Source of the DNA: Piromyces finnis
Lineage: Eukaryota; Neocallimastigomycota; Neocallimastigomycetes; Neocallimastigales; Neocallimastigaceae
Assembly: GCA_002104945.1 (NCBI GenBank)
Contig: MCFH01000046.1
Location: 248,001 to 312,000, forward strand
DNA length: 64,000 bases
Direction: 5' to 3'
The stretch's first letter is position 1. Each line of letters begins with the position of its first letter. The notes under the pieces are model-generated. The model had not been told where the DNA came from. It saw nothing but the letters and a program-made list of their open reading frames with translations, and did not search any database. Positions 24,253 through 35,842 of the stretch are shown here, one piece after another. The position numbers and the translations under genes are program-made.

Positions 24253-26184
24253 TTATAACATGTCAAAAATAACTCTAGCTTTCTTATATGTGAACCATAT
24301 CTTTCTCATTTCTTCTAAACCAATTAAACCATCTTCCATTAAATAACCACTAATTAAACGTGGATCAACTTTTTCGAAATAGACATTACGTACTTCAATA
24401 AATTTATCACTTTCTCTAGTCCACCATTGTCCATATGAAGATGTAACTTCACTGGCTTCATTTTCTTCCATGTTAATTTCATCTTCGTCTTCACCAATTT
24501 TATCTCTTTGAGTTACAACAAAGACAGGAACTTCACCTTCATGATAATAATTTACAGCCATTGCCATACACGCGCTACCCATTTTATTAACAACAGAACC
24601 ATCTTCACCAACAACACGATCAGCACCTAAAAGACAATAAGTTACTTTTTTCGTCTTTAAATAATAAGCTACTGAGGAATCAGTAATTACTGTTATACGA
24701 ATACGTGGCTTTTGAGAATTTGGGAAGTATCTTAATTCATTTTTTGAAATATAATCATTTAAACGTTGAGCCAAATATAAAGCACCTTCATTTAATGGGC
24801 GTGATTCTAAAATAGTAACTTGCAATGTATATGGTTTTGGACTGTTATGTACAGCATGACATAAAGCAAGTAATAGTTTAAAAATAGTTGAACTGAAACT
24901 AACAGTAATAACTGATAAGTTGTAATCAGCTTCAATACCTGAATCTTGATCAACATAATTTGTATCAAACATTGGGAAAAGATGTTGAATAGCATTTCTA
25001 TTGATTCTCTTTTGAACAGTAGCGGCAGAATCTAAATAAGTTTTAATGCTATTAGATAGAGATTCTTGAAATTCTGCAGTATGATCTAATGAACTACCAC
25101 GGGTATCAATAAAATTTTTGGCTTCATTTAAAATAACACTTACATTATTAATAATTGATGTACTCATGGTTGGTCTAATAACGGAAATATGATGTGCTAT
25201 ATTTAACAAATAAAGAAAGGTTTTATTTAAGTTATCAAATTTTTCTCTTGGAGTTTCTTCTGTTGCTACTTTAAGTAAAGCTAATGATTTCCATGTATAT
25301 TCTAAAGCTCCTGATGATCTATCTCTTTGTAATTCATATAAACCGGTATGAATTTTATCAGGTAAATAAACACGATCAATGATATCTTTAAGTTGAGGTA
25401 CAATTTGATAATTATTAATCTTTTGGGGTTCGACAAATGATACTTCACTATATTCAGGATCAAGTTTTATTTTTTTTGGGTCAGTAATAATCTTAAAAAG
25501 ATATGGATGAACTATACCAAATTAATTATAAAATATAGTGAAATAATTAATAATAATTTTTAATTTAAATAAATATCATTTAACATGTAAGTTATTTTTT
25601 TAAAAAAAAGAAAAAAGGTGTGATATAATATCAATATAATATAAATATATTTATTTAATATTGATATTATATAAATGAATAATTCCAAAATTATTCATTT
25701 ATTTATACATACCGACACCTTCTACGCCATTATTTTTTATTTTTAGTGGTTTTCCTGTTCTAATAAAATGTAAATCATGTTCGCTGAAACCTGTTTTTTC
25801 TTTAATATCAGTAAGAGCTCTTTGCAAAAAAGACTTATCATTTGGTTCAAGACTTCCTGTAATACCTTTGTAATTTTCATTATATACCAATAAAAATATA
25901 TAGATTTTAAAATGTATTTATTTTAAAATAACAAAAGTCAAGCAATTTAAATTGAATTTCAAATTATTTAAATTTACTTATTGAGTAAGTTCATTTATAA
26001 AATTTTTACCTCCCCAATGATGTTGATATGATGATACTTTATCGCTTCTTTTTAAAAGTAAAATTTTATTTCCTTGAGTTTGAGGTAATAAAGATTTTTT
26101 CCATTTTGGTATAGCTTGTGGTAACACATTGGTAGGTGGATCACTAATGGTTAACAAAGAAGTAATTAATCTGAGTTGATTCAT
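24253..26184 (-). CDS. Nudix domain fused to eIF2B-alpha/beta/delta-like (isomerase-fold) domain
   Basis: Three exons (26184-26010, 25865-25713, 25511-24253) join in phase to 528 aa. The N-terminal ~130 residues are a Nudix-type fold: ILLLKRSDKVSSYQHHWGG followed by GSLEPNDKSFLQRALTDIKE and VHPYLF. The C-terminal ~330 residues belong to the eIF2B/ribose-1,5-bisphosphate isomerase/MtnA superfamily, with ILESRPLNEG, ITDSSVAYYL and LLGADRVVGEDGSVVNKMGS. The GAD...NK block is closer to the sugar-phosphate isomerases than to true eIF2B subunits. I recall the same fusion in other fungi, annotated only as eIF2B-family. The Nudix REUxEE core reads TDIKEK here, and the isomerase Cys position (TxCxS-type) reads as VSFSS. 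Catalysis by either domain is therefore doubtful. True function is unknown. Confidence 0.88.
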
Positions 26185-28609
26185 TTAATATTACCTTTTT
26201 TATTATATTATATATACAATAATTATTAGAAAGTTTTTATTTATTTTGAAAGGTCATTTTATAATTTAATTTAATTCTTGAAAAATGTGGTTTAAAAGAC
26301 TCTTTAATTTATATATTTTTATTTTTATATTTATATAGCTATTATGAATAATTGTGATTATTGTTTTAATTTTCATATTTCTTACAAAATAAGAAATTAT
26401 AGAATAGAAAATAGTTTTTATATATATTAAATATAATTTCCAACAATTTAATATTCAGTAGATTTTTGTATATTGAAATTCGTATTTATTGAAATTGCTT
26501 CTTCAAAATAGTATTATTAATTAATTAGTAATGTTTAAGAATGAGGAAATAATAATATAATTTGTGATTATATATTTTTATAGCGTTTTTATTATTATAT
26601 AAGTATATTTTCTTTTTAAACATTTAATAATATTTTCTATTAAAATTTCTTCTTTATTAATTCATACCTTTATATTTTTTTATAATATTCTCTATTAATA
26701 ATTCGTTTTTTTTTTATATTTTTATATATTATATAAAAAATATTTTTAAATAAAACTGGTTTATTATATATTTTATTTAAAAAAATTTTTTTTATAAAAT
26801 TAAAACTAATAAATTAATGATTGAAATTTTAATTGGAATGAATGAATATTTATTAATTAATAAATGAATAAATGAATAAAAAATATTTTGAATTTAAAAT
26901 TATTCAGTTTATAAATTACAAAAAATATACATTAATAAAATTAACTACTTTTATTAATTATATAGTGTCAATATTATTTATTATACTAAAATTAAATGGA
27001 AATTATTTAACAAATGATTTATATAATAAAGTATCTTTTTATTATATAAAGCATTTTTTTATATAAGTATCTTTATAAATATTATAATCTATTAAATGAT
27101 TTTATATACAATAAAAATATTTTATATATACTCTTATTTTCAATATTGCAAAAAATATAATAATATTTAATATCAGAATTTTATATAAACATATTAAAAA
27201 GATTAATTTCAATTATTTACAAAATTTTATTTGATCTTTATAGTTAATGTATATGTATTTGATGGATTGTACATTTCAATTATATTTTTATTATATATAA
27301 TTTTTTTAAGGTATACAAAAAAGAAGAAATTATTATTATTAAATACAACACATGTTAAATGATATTAAATTTTTATATATTATCAAAAAATAAAATAAAA
27401 TCTATATTTAGAAAACAGTAAAGTAATGAAATAATAAAATAGGTTATATTCAAAAAAGGTTAAGATATATCTATTAAATATAAATACTTTAAATGTCCAT
27501 TTATTATTATTTAAATTTATCAATATATATACACTGGAAGAAATAATCCTTTACCAATCCTTACAATAGAAAAAGGAAAGTAATTTCAAAGTAAAATATC
27601 ATGGCGTCAGAACCGATTAATTTTTTTTTATTACAGCAGATATAATAATATAAAAAATAACGCTCAATTTAAATATATATATTAATATATATAATGATTA
27701 TAAATAAAATTTATAATATGAAAATAAACATTTTTCTTTTTTTTTTTTTAATTATTAATCTTTGTTTTTAATTTAATAAAAAGCATATAATTAAAACATA
27801 CCATTAATGTGTTTATCTAGACGCTTTTTTTTTAAAAAAAAAAAATTACATTTATATATTTAATAGTGTATATATAAATTAAAAAGTCATTTTTTTTTAT
27901 ATTCAATAGTTATTTATATTCAAAAAATTAATCTATAAATATCTCATACTTTACGATTTAATAAATTTTAAAATATTAAATTGAAATCTTTTTAAATTTT
28001 TATTTGTTCATGGTAAATTAAAAACTTATATTAAACGGCCTATACAATGAATAAAAATTAAATGTAATAACGTATCGTTTTAAAATGATTTGTTAAGATT
28101 AATTTATTATTCAAAATAAAATATATTAATCATAAATTAATATTTCTGAAAATGACTTTTATAAAATTTTAATAGATTTTATACTAAATTCTAATATATT
28201 ATATAAATATAGATTAATAATTATTTAACATTAATATATATTTTTATATTTGTAAAACTGAAAATATTAAATATTAAAATTAAGTGACTAACAAACGTTT
28301 ATTGTGGGAGATCTATAAAAAAAAATAGTATCTTTTTTTCTTGAAAATAATAATAATAATAATAATAATAAATTAATAAACAACTAATAATAATGGGAGG
28401 AAAATAATATTGTTACACAAACCTAACACAAAAAATATTAATATATATTAATTATTTTTATATAAATACTTTCATATTTTTTTTTTTAAACTTGTATATT
28501 CTATTTCATTAATAAAATAAATATAAGAAAAAAATATTAAAATTCTATTCATAAATAAGATATATAAAATTCTTATAGTTAATTTAATAGTAGCGAAATA
28601 TATATAATA
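26185..28609. other. 2.4-kb gene-free region upstream of GH16
   Basis: Lies between two divergent genes (Nudix fusion on minus, GH16 on plus). It is AT-rich, with an AAT microsatellite near 28349-28372. A 64-codon Lys/Ile/Asn-only frame at 26872-27066 is not credible as a gene. The GH16 promoter should lie in the last few hundred bases. Confidence 0.65.
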
Positions 28610-29380
28610 ATGAAATTTTTTGCTATTACCTCAGTTTTTTTATTGACTTTTGTCAATTTTACATTTGCTGCTTGGGAAGCTGTTATTGATAATTCTTTAA
28701 AGGATTATAACACTTTCCATCAATATTGGAATTACAAATATCCATGGGGTTCAGATCATAACGGTTCTGCACGTATGTATGGTAGTGCAGAAGATCATAA
28801 CCATGTATACTTAAAAGATAATACTGTAGTTCTTTTAGCTACAAGAATTAATTGGGATGAAGGTAAGAGTACTGCTAATCCACATCCAGCTATTCATTAT
28901 CACTCTGGTGCTATTCATTCAAAACAAACTTTCACTATTAATGATCAATTCCCAAATTACGAAATAAGAGGTGAATTTATGGCCCCAACTAATGGTGGTA
29001 CATGGCCGGCCTTTTGGTTAAATGGTGCCTGGACCTGGCCACCAGAAATTGATATCCTTGAACTTAAAGGTAGTAATACTAACTGGTTCAATACTTTCCG
29101 CACATCTAGTGATGTATCTACAACCAAAGTTAATATTAGTAACCCAGGAGCATGGCATCAATATCGTGTTTGGATTACAAAGGTCGATAATACTAATATG
29201 GATATTCACTTTTATATTGATGGTGTTTGGAAGGGAAAACACACAGCTAATCACGTTGGTAAGCCTTTCCATTTAATTATGAATTTACAAATGGAAGGTT
29301 CTTCAGGTGGCAATGGTCCAAGTAGTAATACTTATTACAGAGGTAGAAATATCTATGTCGGTAGAACTAGAGCTTATTAA
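28610..29380 (+). CDS. Secreted glycoside hydrolase family 16 beta-glucanase
   Basis: Extracellular enzyme that probably cleaves beta-1,3 or mixed-linkage beta-glucan. One uninterrupted frame of 256 aa. Residues 1-20 form a signal peptide (MKFFAITSVFLLTFVNFTFA). The single catalytic domain carries PAFWLNGAWTWPPEIDILEL. Its EIDILE core gives the expected nucleophile Glu146, helper Asp148 and acid/base Glu151. The ExDxxE spacing with its extra residue is the laminarinase-type (beta-bulge) form, not the ExDxE form of true lichenases. Aromatic residues flank the cleft. There is no dockerin, carbohydrate-binding module or anchor. It has no introns and is visibly richer in G+C than its surroundings, which fits acquisition from a rumen bacterium, as known for many hydrolases of this fungal group. 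Transfer here is inference. Confidence 0.9.
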   Translation: MKFFAITSVFLLTFVNFTFAAWEAVIDNSLKDYNTFHQYWNYKYPWGSDHNGSARMYGSAEDHNHVYLKDNTVVLLATRINWDEGKSTANPHPAIHYHSGAIHSKQTFTINDQFPNYEIRGEFMAPTNGGTWPAFWLNGAWTWPPEIDILELKGSNTNWFNTFRTSSDVSTTKVNISNPGAWHQYRVWITKVDNTNMDIHFYIDGVWKGKHTANHVGKPFHLIMNLQMEGSSGGNGPSSNTYYRGRNIYVGRTRAY

Positions 29381-30629
29381 GCTAACCTTTTTTAAACATA
29401 ATTATGATAATATTTTTTAAATCTGTATTATAAGAATATCATTTATATATAAAATAAAATTATATTGTACTAAAGTAAAAAAAAATAAAATTAATTTAAA
29501 AATATTATAATAAAAATTTTTTTTACATAATAACTTGGTTGAAATAATTGAAACTTTTATAAAAGTAATTTACATTTCAATTACTGTGTATAAAGTAATA
29601 AAAATTAATATTAATATATGTTAAATATAGTAGTATACCACGTTAACATTTCTAAATATTATTTCTTAAAATATTTAAATTTTTTTAACAATATTTAAAA
29701 ATATTAATGGTATACTACTATACTTAACGATGATCTAGTAAACTCTCGTAGCATTTTAAAAGGGGCATTTTCTCACTCTCAAATAATATCATTATATTAT
29801 TAATGAAGTCTTTTGATAAAATTCTAATTATAAATCTATTAATTTACTTTTTAACCTTAAAAGTCATATTTTTAAACTTTTAATACATTATATTACATTA
29901 CATTTAAATTATAATAAATTAAACTTTTAATTCATTACATTAGATAATATAATTAAACTCTAATTAATATATATTATTAATAATATACATTGAAATATAC
30001 TATAATATGTATTTTTTATATAAATGTCATTTTCATTTCATTGTCATTAAATACCTTTAAAGTTAAAGTTTTTCAATGGAGTTTACTCCGCAATTTAATT
30101 TTATCTTTAAAGAATGAAAGTTTTTATACAAAATATAAAGCAAGTTTTTATTTTATAACATAGATAAAAGGATACTAATTAATTAATAATACTATTCTAT
30201 ATATTTATTATTATATATTTCACTTTTTTTTTCTTTTTGTTTTTTCAATTATAATAAATGTTATCATGAATTAAAATTTTACTTTATATATATTCGTAAT
30301 ATTTAATTATACTGTATTTAATATACAAAAAATAAACTTTTTATATTAATTTAAAATTTTCAAAAAAAAAATTAATATATAAATAAGAAAATTTCTTTAA
30401 AAATTATCCCTTTTTATAAATAAATAGGAATAAAAATTATCTTTAAAGGTAAATTAGTAAAATAGAAATAAATAAATAAATTAATAAAATAATAAAATAT
30501 AGAAGTTGTAATAATTAATAAAAAATTTTTTTATATATTTAATAAAAATAAAAATTAATATATAAATAATAATTATCTCTCTCTTTTTCAAATTTCAACA
30601 ATTTTAAATAATAATTTAGAATTGAAAAT
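29381..30629. other. Spacer between GH16 and Fe-SOD, with an inverted repeat
   Basis: 1.25 kb, AT-rich, between two plus-strand genes. It contains the 21-bp inverted repeat listed separately and the expected SOD promoter. No gene seen. Confidence 0.65.
29620..29728. repeat. Inverted repeat, 21-bp arms around a 67-bp centre
   Basis: Left arm 29620-29640 and right arm 29708-29728 are reverse complements with a single mismatch; both contain ATAGTAGTATACC or its complement. The centre is AT-rich. No flanking target duplication is evident. It could be a solo hairpin or the remnant of a small inverted-repeat element. Confidence 0.8.
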
Positions 30630-31450
30630 ATGTCTCAAATTACTAAACACGTTTTAAAGCCATTACCATATTCTCTTAACGCTCTTGCTCCATTCATTTC
30701 TGAAGAAACCCTTCGTTATGTAATGAAAAAAAATAAATAATTTTTTAAAAAAATTATATATTAAATGTATGAATCATTTTATTAAATATTATTTTTTTTA
30801 AAAAATAAAAAGCATTATGGAAAACACCATCAAACCTACGTTAATAATTTAAATAATTTATTATTACAAAAGGAAAATGTTGAATTTGTTAACAAGCCAT
30901 TAGAAGATATTATTAAAAACAAATCTGTCAGTGCCGGTCTTTTTAACAATGCCGCACAAATCTGGAATCATGACTTCTATTGGGAATCTCTTGCTCCACC
31001 AAAGAATGGTAATGAAAACCCATTACCATCTGGTAAAATTTCTGAAGAATTAATTAAGAATTTTGGTTCATTTGAAGCTTTTAAGGAACAATTTACCAAA
31101 GGTGATTTTCAATATTACTAAATAATTTTTCTATATTTTTTATTATCTTGTAATTTATGTCTCTAATTATAAAAATATTTCAATATAAAATGTATAAAAT
31201 AGCTTCAATTACCCGTTTTGGTTCCGGATGGGCTTGGCTTGTCCAAAATACTAAAAATGGAAAATTAGAAATTATTTCTACTTCTAATGCTGAAAATCCA
31301 TTAACCAATCCAGACTTAAAGCCAATTTTAACTTGTGATGTTTGGGAACATGCTTACTACATTGATTATAGAAATGATAGAGGAAAATATGTTCAAAATG
31401 CATTCTGGAAATTAGTTAACTGGGATTTTGCTAACAAGAACCTCCAATAA
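30630..31450 (+). CDS. sodB: Iron-type superoxide dismutase
   Basis: Converts superoxide to oxygen and hydrogen peroxide. Three exons (30630-30719, 30813-31101, 31203-31450) join in phase to 208 aa. Metal ligands are all visible: His31 in RYHYGKHH, His83 in WNHDFYW, Asp172 and His176 in [10 protein letters not shown]. The iron-type signature [11 protein letters not shown] supplies the outer-sphere Gln (residue 79) from the N-terminal domain, and [10 protein letters not shown] and NWDFANKNL also match bacterial/protist Fe-SOD. Ordinary fungal Mn-SODs carry GGHINH at this place. No targeting presequence is visible; the protein starts directly before the SOD fold, suggesting a cytosolic enzyme. 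Two introns show it is now a fungal gene even if bacterial in origin. It follows GH16 on the same strand. Confidence 0.95.
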
Positions 31451-32444
31451 ATAACATAAAAATAAATTTAAATGCTGATAAATAAAAATTCTAAAATGTA
31501 ATAATTCAATTTATACTTGGAAATGCAAATATTAAAATAATACCATAAAAAACAAAAATATTCTAAAATAATAATTATTATTGCAATTTTTATCATAAAA
31601 AACAAGAAAAAGGGACATATGAATAATAATATAAAACAAAAACAATAAAGATTAAAAAAAAAAAAAAAGTAGTTAATTTTTTATTGATATTTTTTAATTT
31701 ATTTTAAAATTATTAAAGATGTTAAATTTGATAAAATTTAAGGTTTTGTGGCTTTTCTTTAATATGTCAATTTTTAAGTTATAAATTATTTTGGTAAAAC
31801 CTAAAAAATATTTTTTCCATGAAGATCGATCGAGATTATATATTAATGATCTAAAAAAAATATTTATTATATTATTATCATAGTTAAATTTACATTTTTT
31901 ATTTATAAATATAAAATATATGATATCTATATTTTAATTATTATTATTTTGTTTGATGTTTTTTTTAATTACTTTCAAAAATATATCAACTATTATTTGT
32001 TAATAATGTAAGGACAATGGAAAAAAAATTATATTTCAAGTTTAATTTCAATGCTATATAAAATTAAATGTAGGAGAGAAATGTATAGTTTCGTATATGA
32101 AGTTTCCATTTTTTTATTTATTTTTTTGAATTATTTCTTTATATTGAAATTTTATTATTATTATTATTTTTTTTATATAATCGAAATTATTTTTCTATAT
32201 ATTATAATAGCTTTAAAATTAATTAATTATTATTTTTTCATTTTTTTATTTTATTTTTTATTTTTTATTTTTTTTGTTTTTCTTTTTATTTCTTTCTATT
32301 TTTATTTAACTAAATTACTATTATATTAAGCTTTATGATATAGCATAAAATAATAGAAATAATAAAAGGCTATTTCTTTCTTTCTTTTATTTTACTATTT
32401 ATTTTTTTTTTAATAATAAACAATAGTATAAATATGTAGATTGT
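31451..32444. other. Spacer between convergent genes
   Basis: 1 kb between the stops of Fe-SOD (+) and the LisH-WD40 gene (-). A 92-codon Phe/Tyr/Ile frame at 32051-32329 is a product of T-rich sequence and is not called. Confidence 0.65.
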
Positions 32445-34360
32445 TTAGTTCCAAACGCGAATAGTTTTATCATATGAACAACTAACTAAAAGACCATTTA
32501 CATATTCTTCAGATGGTTCAATAAATGTAATGTCACGAACAATAGCCTTATGACCGTATAACTTCTTAACAAGTTTAGCTGTTGGAATTTCAAATACACA
32601 AATAGAATAATCATTACTTGTAATGAAGACATATTGACCATTAGAATGGAAACAACATCTTGGGTTAGTGAATTCATCAATTTGAGCTCCATAGAAAATA
32701 CGTGGCTGAGCATTAGAGCGGTTTCTGAATAAAATGGTTCTTCCTGATTTATTGTCGGTACAGCATAAAATGTATTTGTGATCTGGTGATGGAACTAAAT
32801 TCATTGGGGTGAATGAAACCCAATTATCACCATTAAGATTCATGTTAATTTTGGTTTCTGGGAAACCTTCAATCAAATCAATATAGTGTAAATAATTATC
32901 TTCACGAACACCTACTACAGCTGTATAGATGTTATTATTTTCTGGTGATATTGTAATACAAAGTGATTCACAAGCACCATTATAAGTTTTAGTATCAACA
33001 AGTTCATATTTTGGAATGATATGATTTTGAACATCATGAGTCTTTTCTTCAATACACTTATAAATATTAACAGAATGATCATAAGAAGAAGAAACAATGA
33101 ATTTGCCATCTGGACTGAATAAAGCTTTGGTAACAAATTTTTGATGATTTTTAAATTGTTGAATACATTCATTAGTATCTATATCAACAATGGTAATTTG
33201 ACCATCCATACTTGAAGTTAACATTATATGTTCATAAATTGGATGAGTATCAATTGAAAGAACAGCTCCTTTATGATGTTGGAAAATACCAACGACTTTT
33301 CCGGTTTCAAGTTCTGTAGCACGAACGGATTTATCAATAGCACCTTTGATTTTAAGAATTCAGTAAAGTAGTTATAATTATTAAGTGTTTTATAATATAA
33401 TTGTAATATATTAAAATGAAGAAAGTTTTGTTTATAAAATCATTATATATTATATTAATTATATATAGATATTAGAATACAAATTAAAATTAGAAAAGAA
33501 AAAGAAAAAAGTAAGAAATATTACAAATATTGAAATGATAGTTTGTTAAAATTTAAAATTTTATTTATAAAGAAATTTATATTTACCAGAGAAAATATAT
33601 GACTTATTTTGATTTTCTTCAGATTCATCGAATATCTTGGATGGAAGTTGTTTACTGTGAAGTGATATAATATTGGAATAGTGAACATCCTCAATAGTTT
33701 TTAAGTCATTTTGTGGGTATTTGCCATCACATTCAAACTTTAAATCTTCATCAAGATTTCTTTAAATTTTATATTATATAATAAAAAAAAAGTTAATTAT
33801 TTGAAAAAGTAATATTTTTAAATATTTCGTATATTAATAGAAAACATTTAATATAGAACTTTTATTTATTTATTTATTTTTTTTTTTAGTAATAATATTA
33901 TTAATTTATGAATATTTATATATTTATATTTTTATTTTCTTATTTTCTTAATTTATTAATAATTGATTATTATTTTTAAAATTAATACTTAATTTTTTCA
34001 TTATAAATGCTTTTTTTTTTTTTTTTGCTTAAAAACTAATTAAATTTAAAAATGAATATATAATGAAATAAAATAACTATATATTTACTTTTCTACTGAT
34101 AATTTTGAAAGTCTATCAATAGTGATGAATTCTTCATAGTCTTCTAAAACTGCTAATAAAGTTTTATTTGGGAAAGGTCTAATTGAATCATCAAGGATTT
34201 CTAAATCATCAGAAGCTTCTTCATTGAAAATTTCAAGAGTATTATTAAATCTATTTTCCTTTAAAAATTCTCTAACTAATTTGAAAGCAAAAAGACGAAC
34301 ATCAAGTTTAATGTGCTTTTCTTCCTTTTTTTGAACAGATGGTTTAATAGTGTAATCCAT
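32445..34360 (-). CDS. LisH and WD40-repeat protein, unknown role
   Basis: Scaffold-type protein. Three exons (34360-34089, 33759-33587, 33343-32445) keep phase and give 447 aa. A LisH-like dimerisation motif lies at about residues 20-52 (LFAFKLVREFLKENRFNNTL). From ~150 to the end come five to seven WD40 units, recognisable from FQHHKGAVLSIDTHP, FSPDGKFIVSSSYDHSVNIY, FHSNGQYVFITSNDYSICVF and the last LVSCSYDKTIRVWN. The chain stops directly after the final WD residues. Which complex it serves cannot be read from sequence; LisH-WD40 proteins occur in ubiquitin ligases, dynein regulation and chromatin complexes. It is divergent from the two-helix membrane protein across 410 bp. Confidence 0.88.
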
Positions 34361-34770
34361 TTTAAATTTTATTTTCTACTTTGATAAAATAAAATATAAA
34401 TCTTTAATTTTATTAATTGTAAAATATATAAATATATTATCATATTTATTATATTATATAATAATATATTATTATATATTATCTCTATACATTTAATCTA
34501 AATTATTTTAAATAATATTTTATTTATTCATTTCTTAATAAATTTAAAAATAATTTTGGTTATTGTTAAACAAAAAGTAGAACAATGAAAATTTATTGAA
34601 ACAATAATATAAAAATAATTATATAAATCTATCTATATATATATAAATAATTATATATCTTAAGAGAAAAAATAAACAAGGAAATAATAATTTTCAATAT
34701 AAAACATATAAAAATTATAAATAGAATTAAATTCTTTAAATTATAATATTCATAAAAATAAATTTAAAAA
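34361..34770. promoter_or_regulatory. Divergent promoter region, LisH-WD40 / membrane protein
   Basis: 410 bp between divergent starts, nearly all A/T with TA-repeat stretches near 34437-34480 and 34630-34645. Promoter function is inferred from position. Confidence 0.4.
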
Positions 34771-35334
34771 ATGAGTTGTGGAGGTGGTTGCTGTCCAAGA
34801 AAAAATTACAATAGTGATAAACCTTTATCTAAAAGAATACCTCAAGTTGTTTTAGTATTTGCTATTGTTTGGTTAATTGGTTTTGGTTATATAGCTCAAT
34901 TATTTAATCAACCTACTAGAAAACCAAAGAATAAAAGACGTAATAAGAAAAGAAATAATCGTAACAATGGATTCTTTGGAAAATTAAGTGATGAGCTTCA
35001 TAATGGAAATAAACTTACTTGGGCAATAATAATATTTATTATTGTATTATTTATTCTTCTTCTTATTCGTGTTATTCGTAATCAAGCTAAAAAATTAGAA
35101 AATCAAATTCAAGATAAGTGGGAAGAAGCAATGGCAGAACAACAAAGACGTTATAATGCACGTATGAATGATTATTATGATTATAATGATGAGGATGAGG
35201 ATGGTCCTCGTATTCGCGAGTTAGAAACAGAAGAAGAAGAAGCTCAATGGAGAGAACTTATGGAAAAAGAAAGAAAAGAAAGAGAAAGAAAAATTGCATC
35301 TGAAAATAGTGATGAAGAAAAGAAAACTAAATAA
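34771..35334 (+). CDS. Small two-helix membrane protein with Cys-rich N-terminus
   Basis: Not recognised. A single uninterrupted frame of 187 aa starting MSCGGGCC, a Cys/Gly cluster that could be palmitoylated or bind metal. Hydrophobic helices are at about residues 25-45 (VVLVFAIVWLIGFGYIAQL) and 88-108 (WAIIIFIIVLFILLLI). A very basic Arg/Lys/Asn loop joins them. After the second helix comes a long charged, probably helical tail: first amphipathic, then acidic, then Glu/Arg-rich up to EEKKTK. The start is supported by A-rich context. It could be an ER or Golgi tether, but nothing in the sequence proves that. Confidence 0.75.
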   Translation: MSCGGGCCPRKNYNSDKPLSKRIPQVVLVFAIVWLIGFGYIAQLFNQPTRKPKNKRRNKKRNNRNNGFFGKLSDELHNGNKLTWAIIIFIIVLFILLLIRVIRNQAKKLENQIQDKWEEAMAEQQRRYNARMNDYYDYNDEDEDGPRIRELETEEEEAQWRELMEKERKERERKIASENSDEEKKTK

Positions 35335-35842
35335 AATATTAAATTAAATTTTATATATATATTTTTTTTATCATAAAGCATAAGATTTAAATTAAATTTA
35401 TTAAATATAAATGCATATAGAATTACTTTTATTATAAATTTTAAAAAGCTTGATGTACATTCTTTATTTTTTCTTTAGTTCAATAACTATATATAATAAA
35501 TTTTAAAATACAAAATAAAATAAACTAAAAACTAATAAGTAAATAAATAAATAAATAAATAAATAAAAAAAAAAAACATAAAACATATAATTCTTATTTA
35601 TTCTTTATCTATTATAGAGTTTTATATTATGTTAAAATATTGTATTTGTTTATTAATAATGATAGTTTTACAAAGATTTAAAAGGAAAGAAATATAATAA
35701 TAATCATAAAATATTTATTTATTGTTATTAGTATTGTGAATAATTATGAACATTTAAATAATTTCAAAAATTCATCTTGGATGATAAATTTGGTTATTGT
35801 ATGTAAAAAAAAATTTTTTTAAAGTTATCTTTTTAAATCATA
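35335..35842. other. Spacer between convergent genes
   Basis: 508 bp between the two-helix protein (+) and SMC2 (-). It includes an AAAT/A-rich stretch near 35540-35576. No gene seen. Confidence 0.65.

Noticed and set aside
26872-27066. 64-codon plus-strand frame in the gap upstream of GH16
   Set aside because: Composition is that of random AT-rich DNA; no splice partners and no recognisable motif.
28349-28372. AAT repeat upstream of GH16 considered as a CRISPR-like or regulatory array
   Set aside because: A plain trinucleotide microsatellite without spacers, one of many in the window.
29018-29276. 84-codon frames on both strands inside GH16
   Set aside because: Shadows of a well-supported coding sequence with signal peptide and catalytic motif.
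32051-32329. 92-codon Phe/Tyr/Leu/Ile-rich frame resembling a membrane protein
   Set aside because: Arises from T-rich tracts; hydrophobicity is a by-product of poly-T codons and no conserved feature is present.
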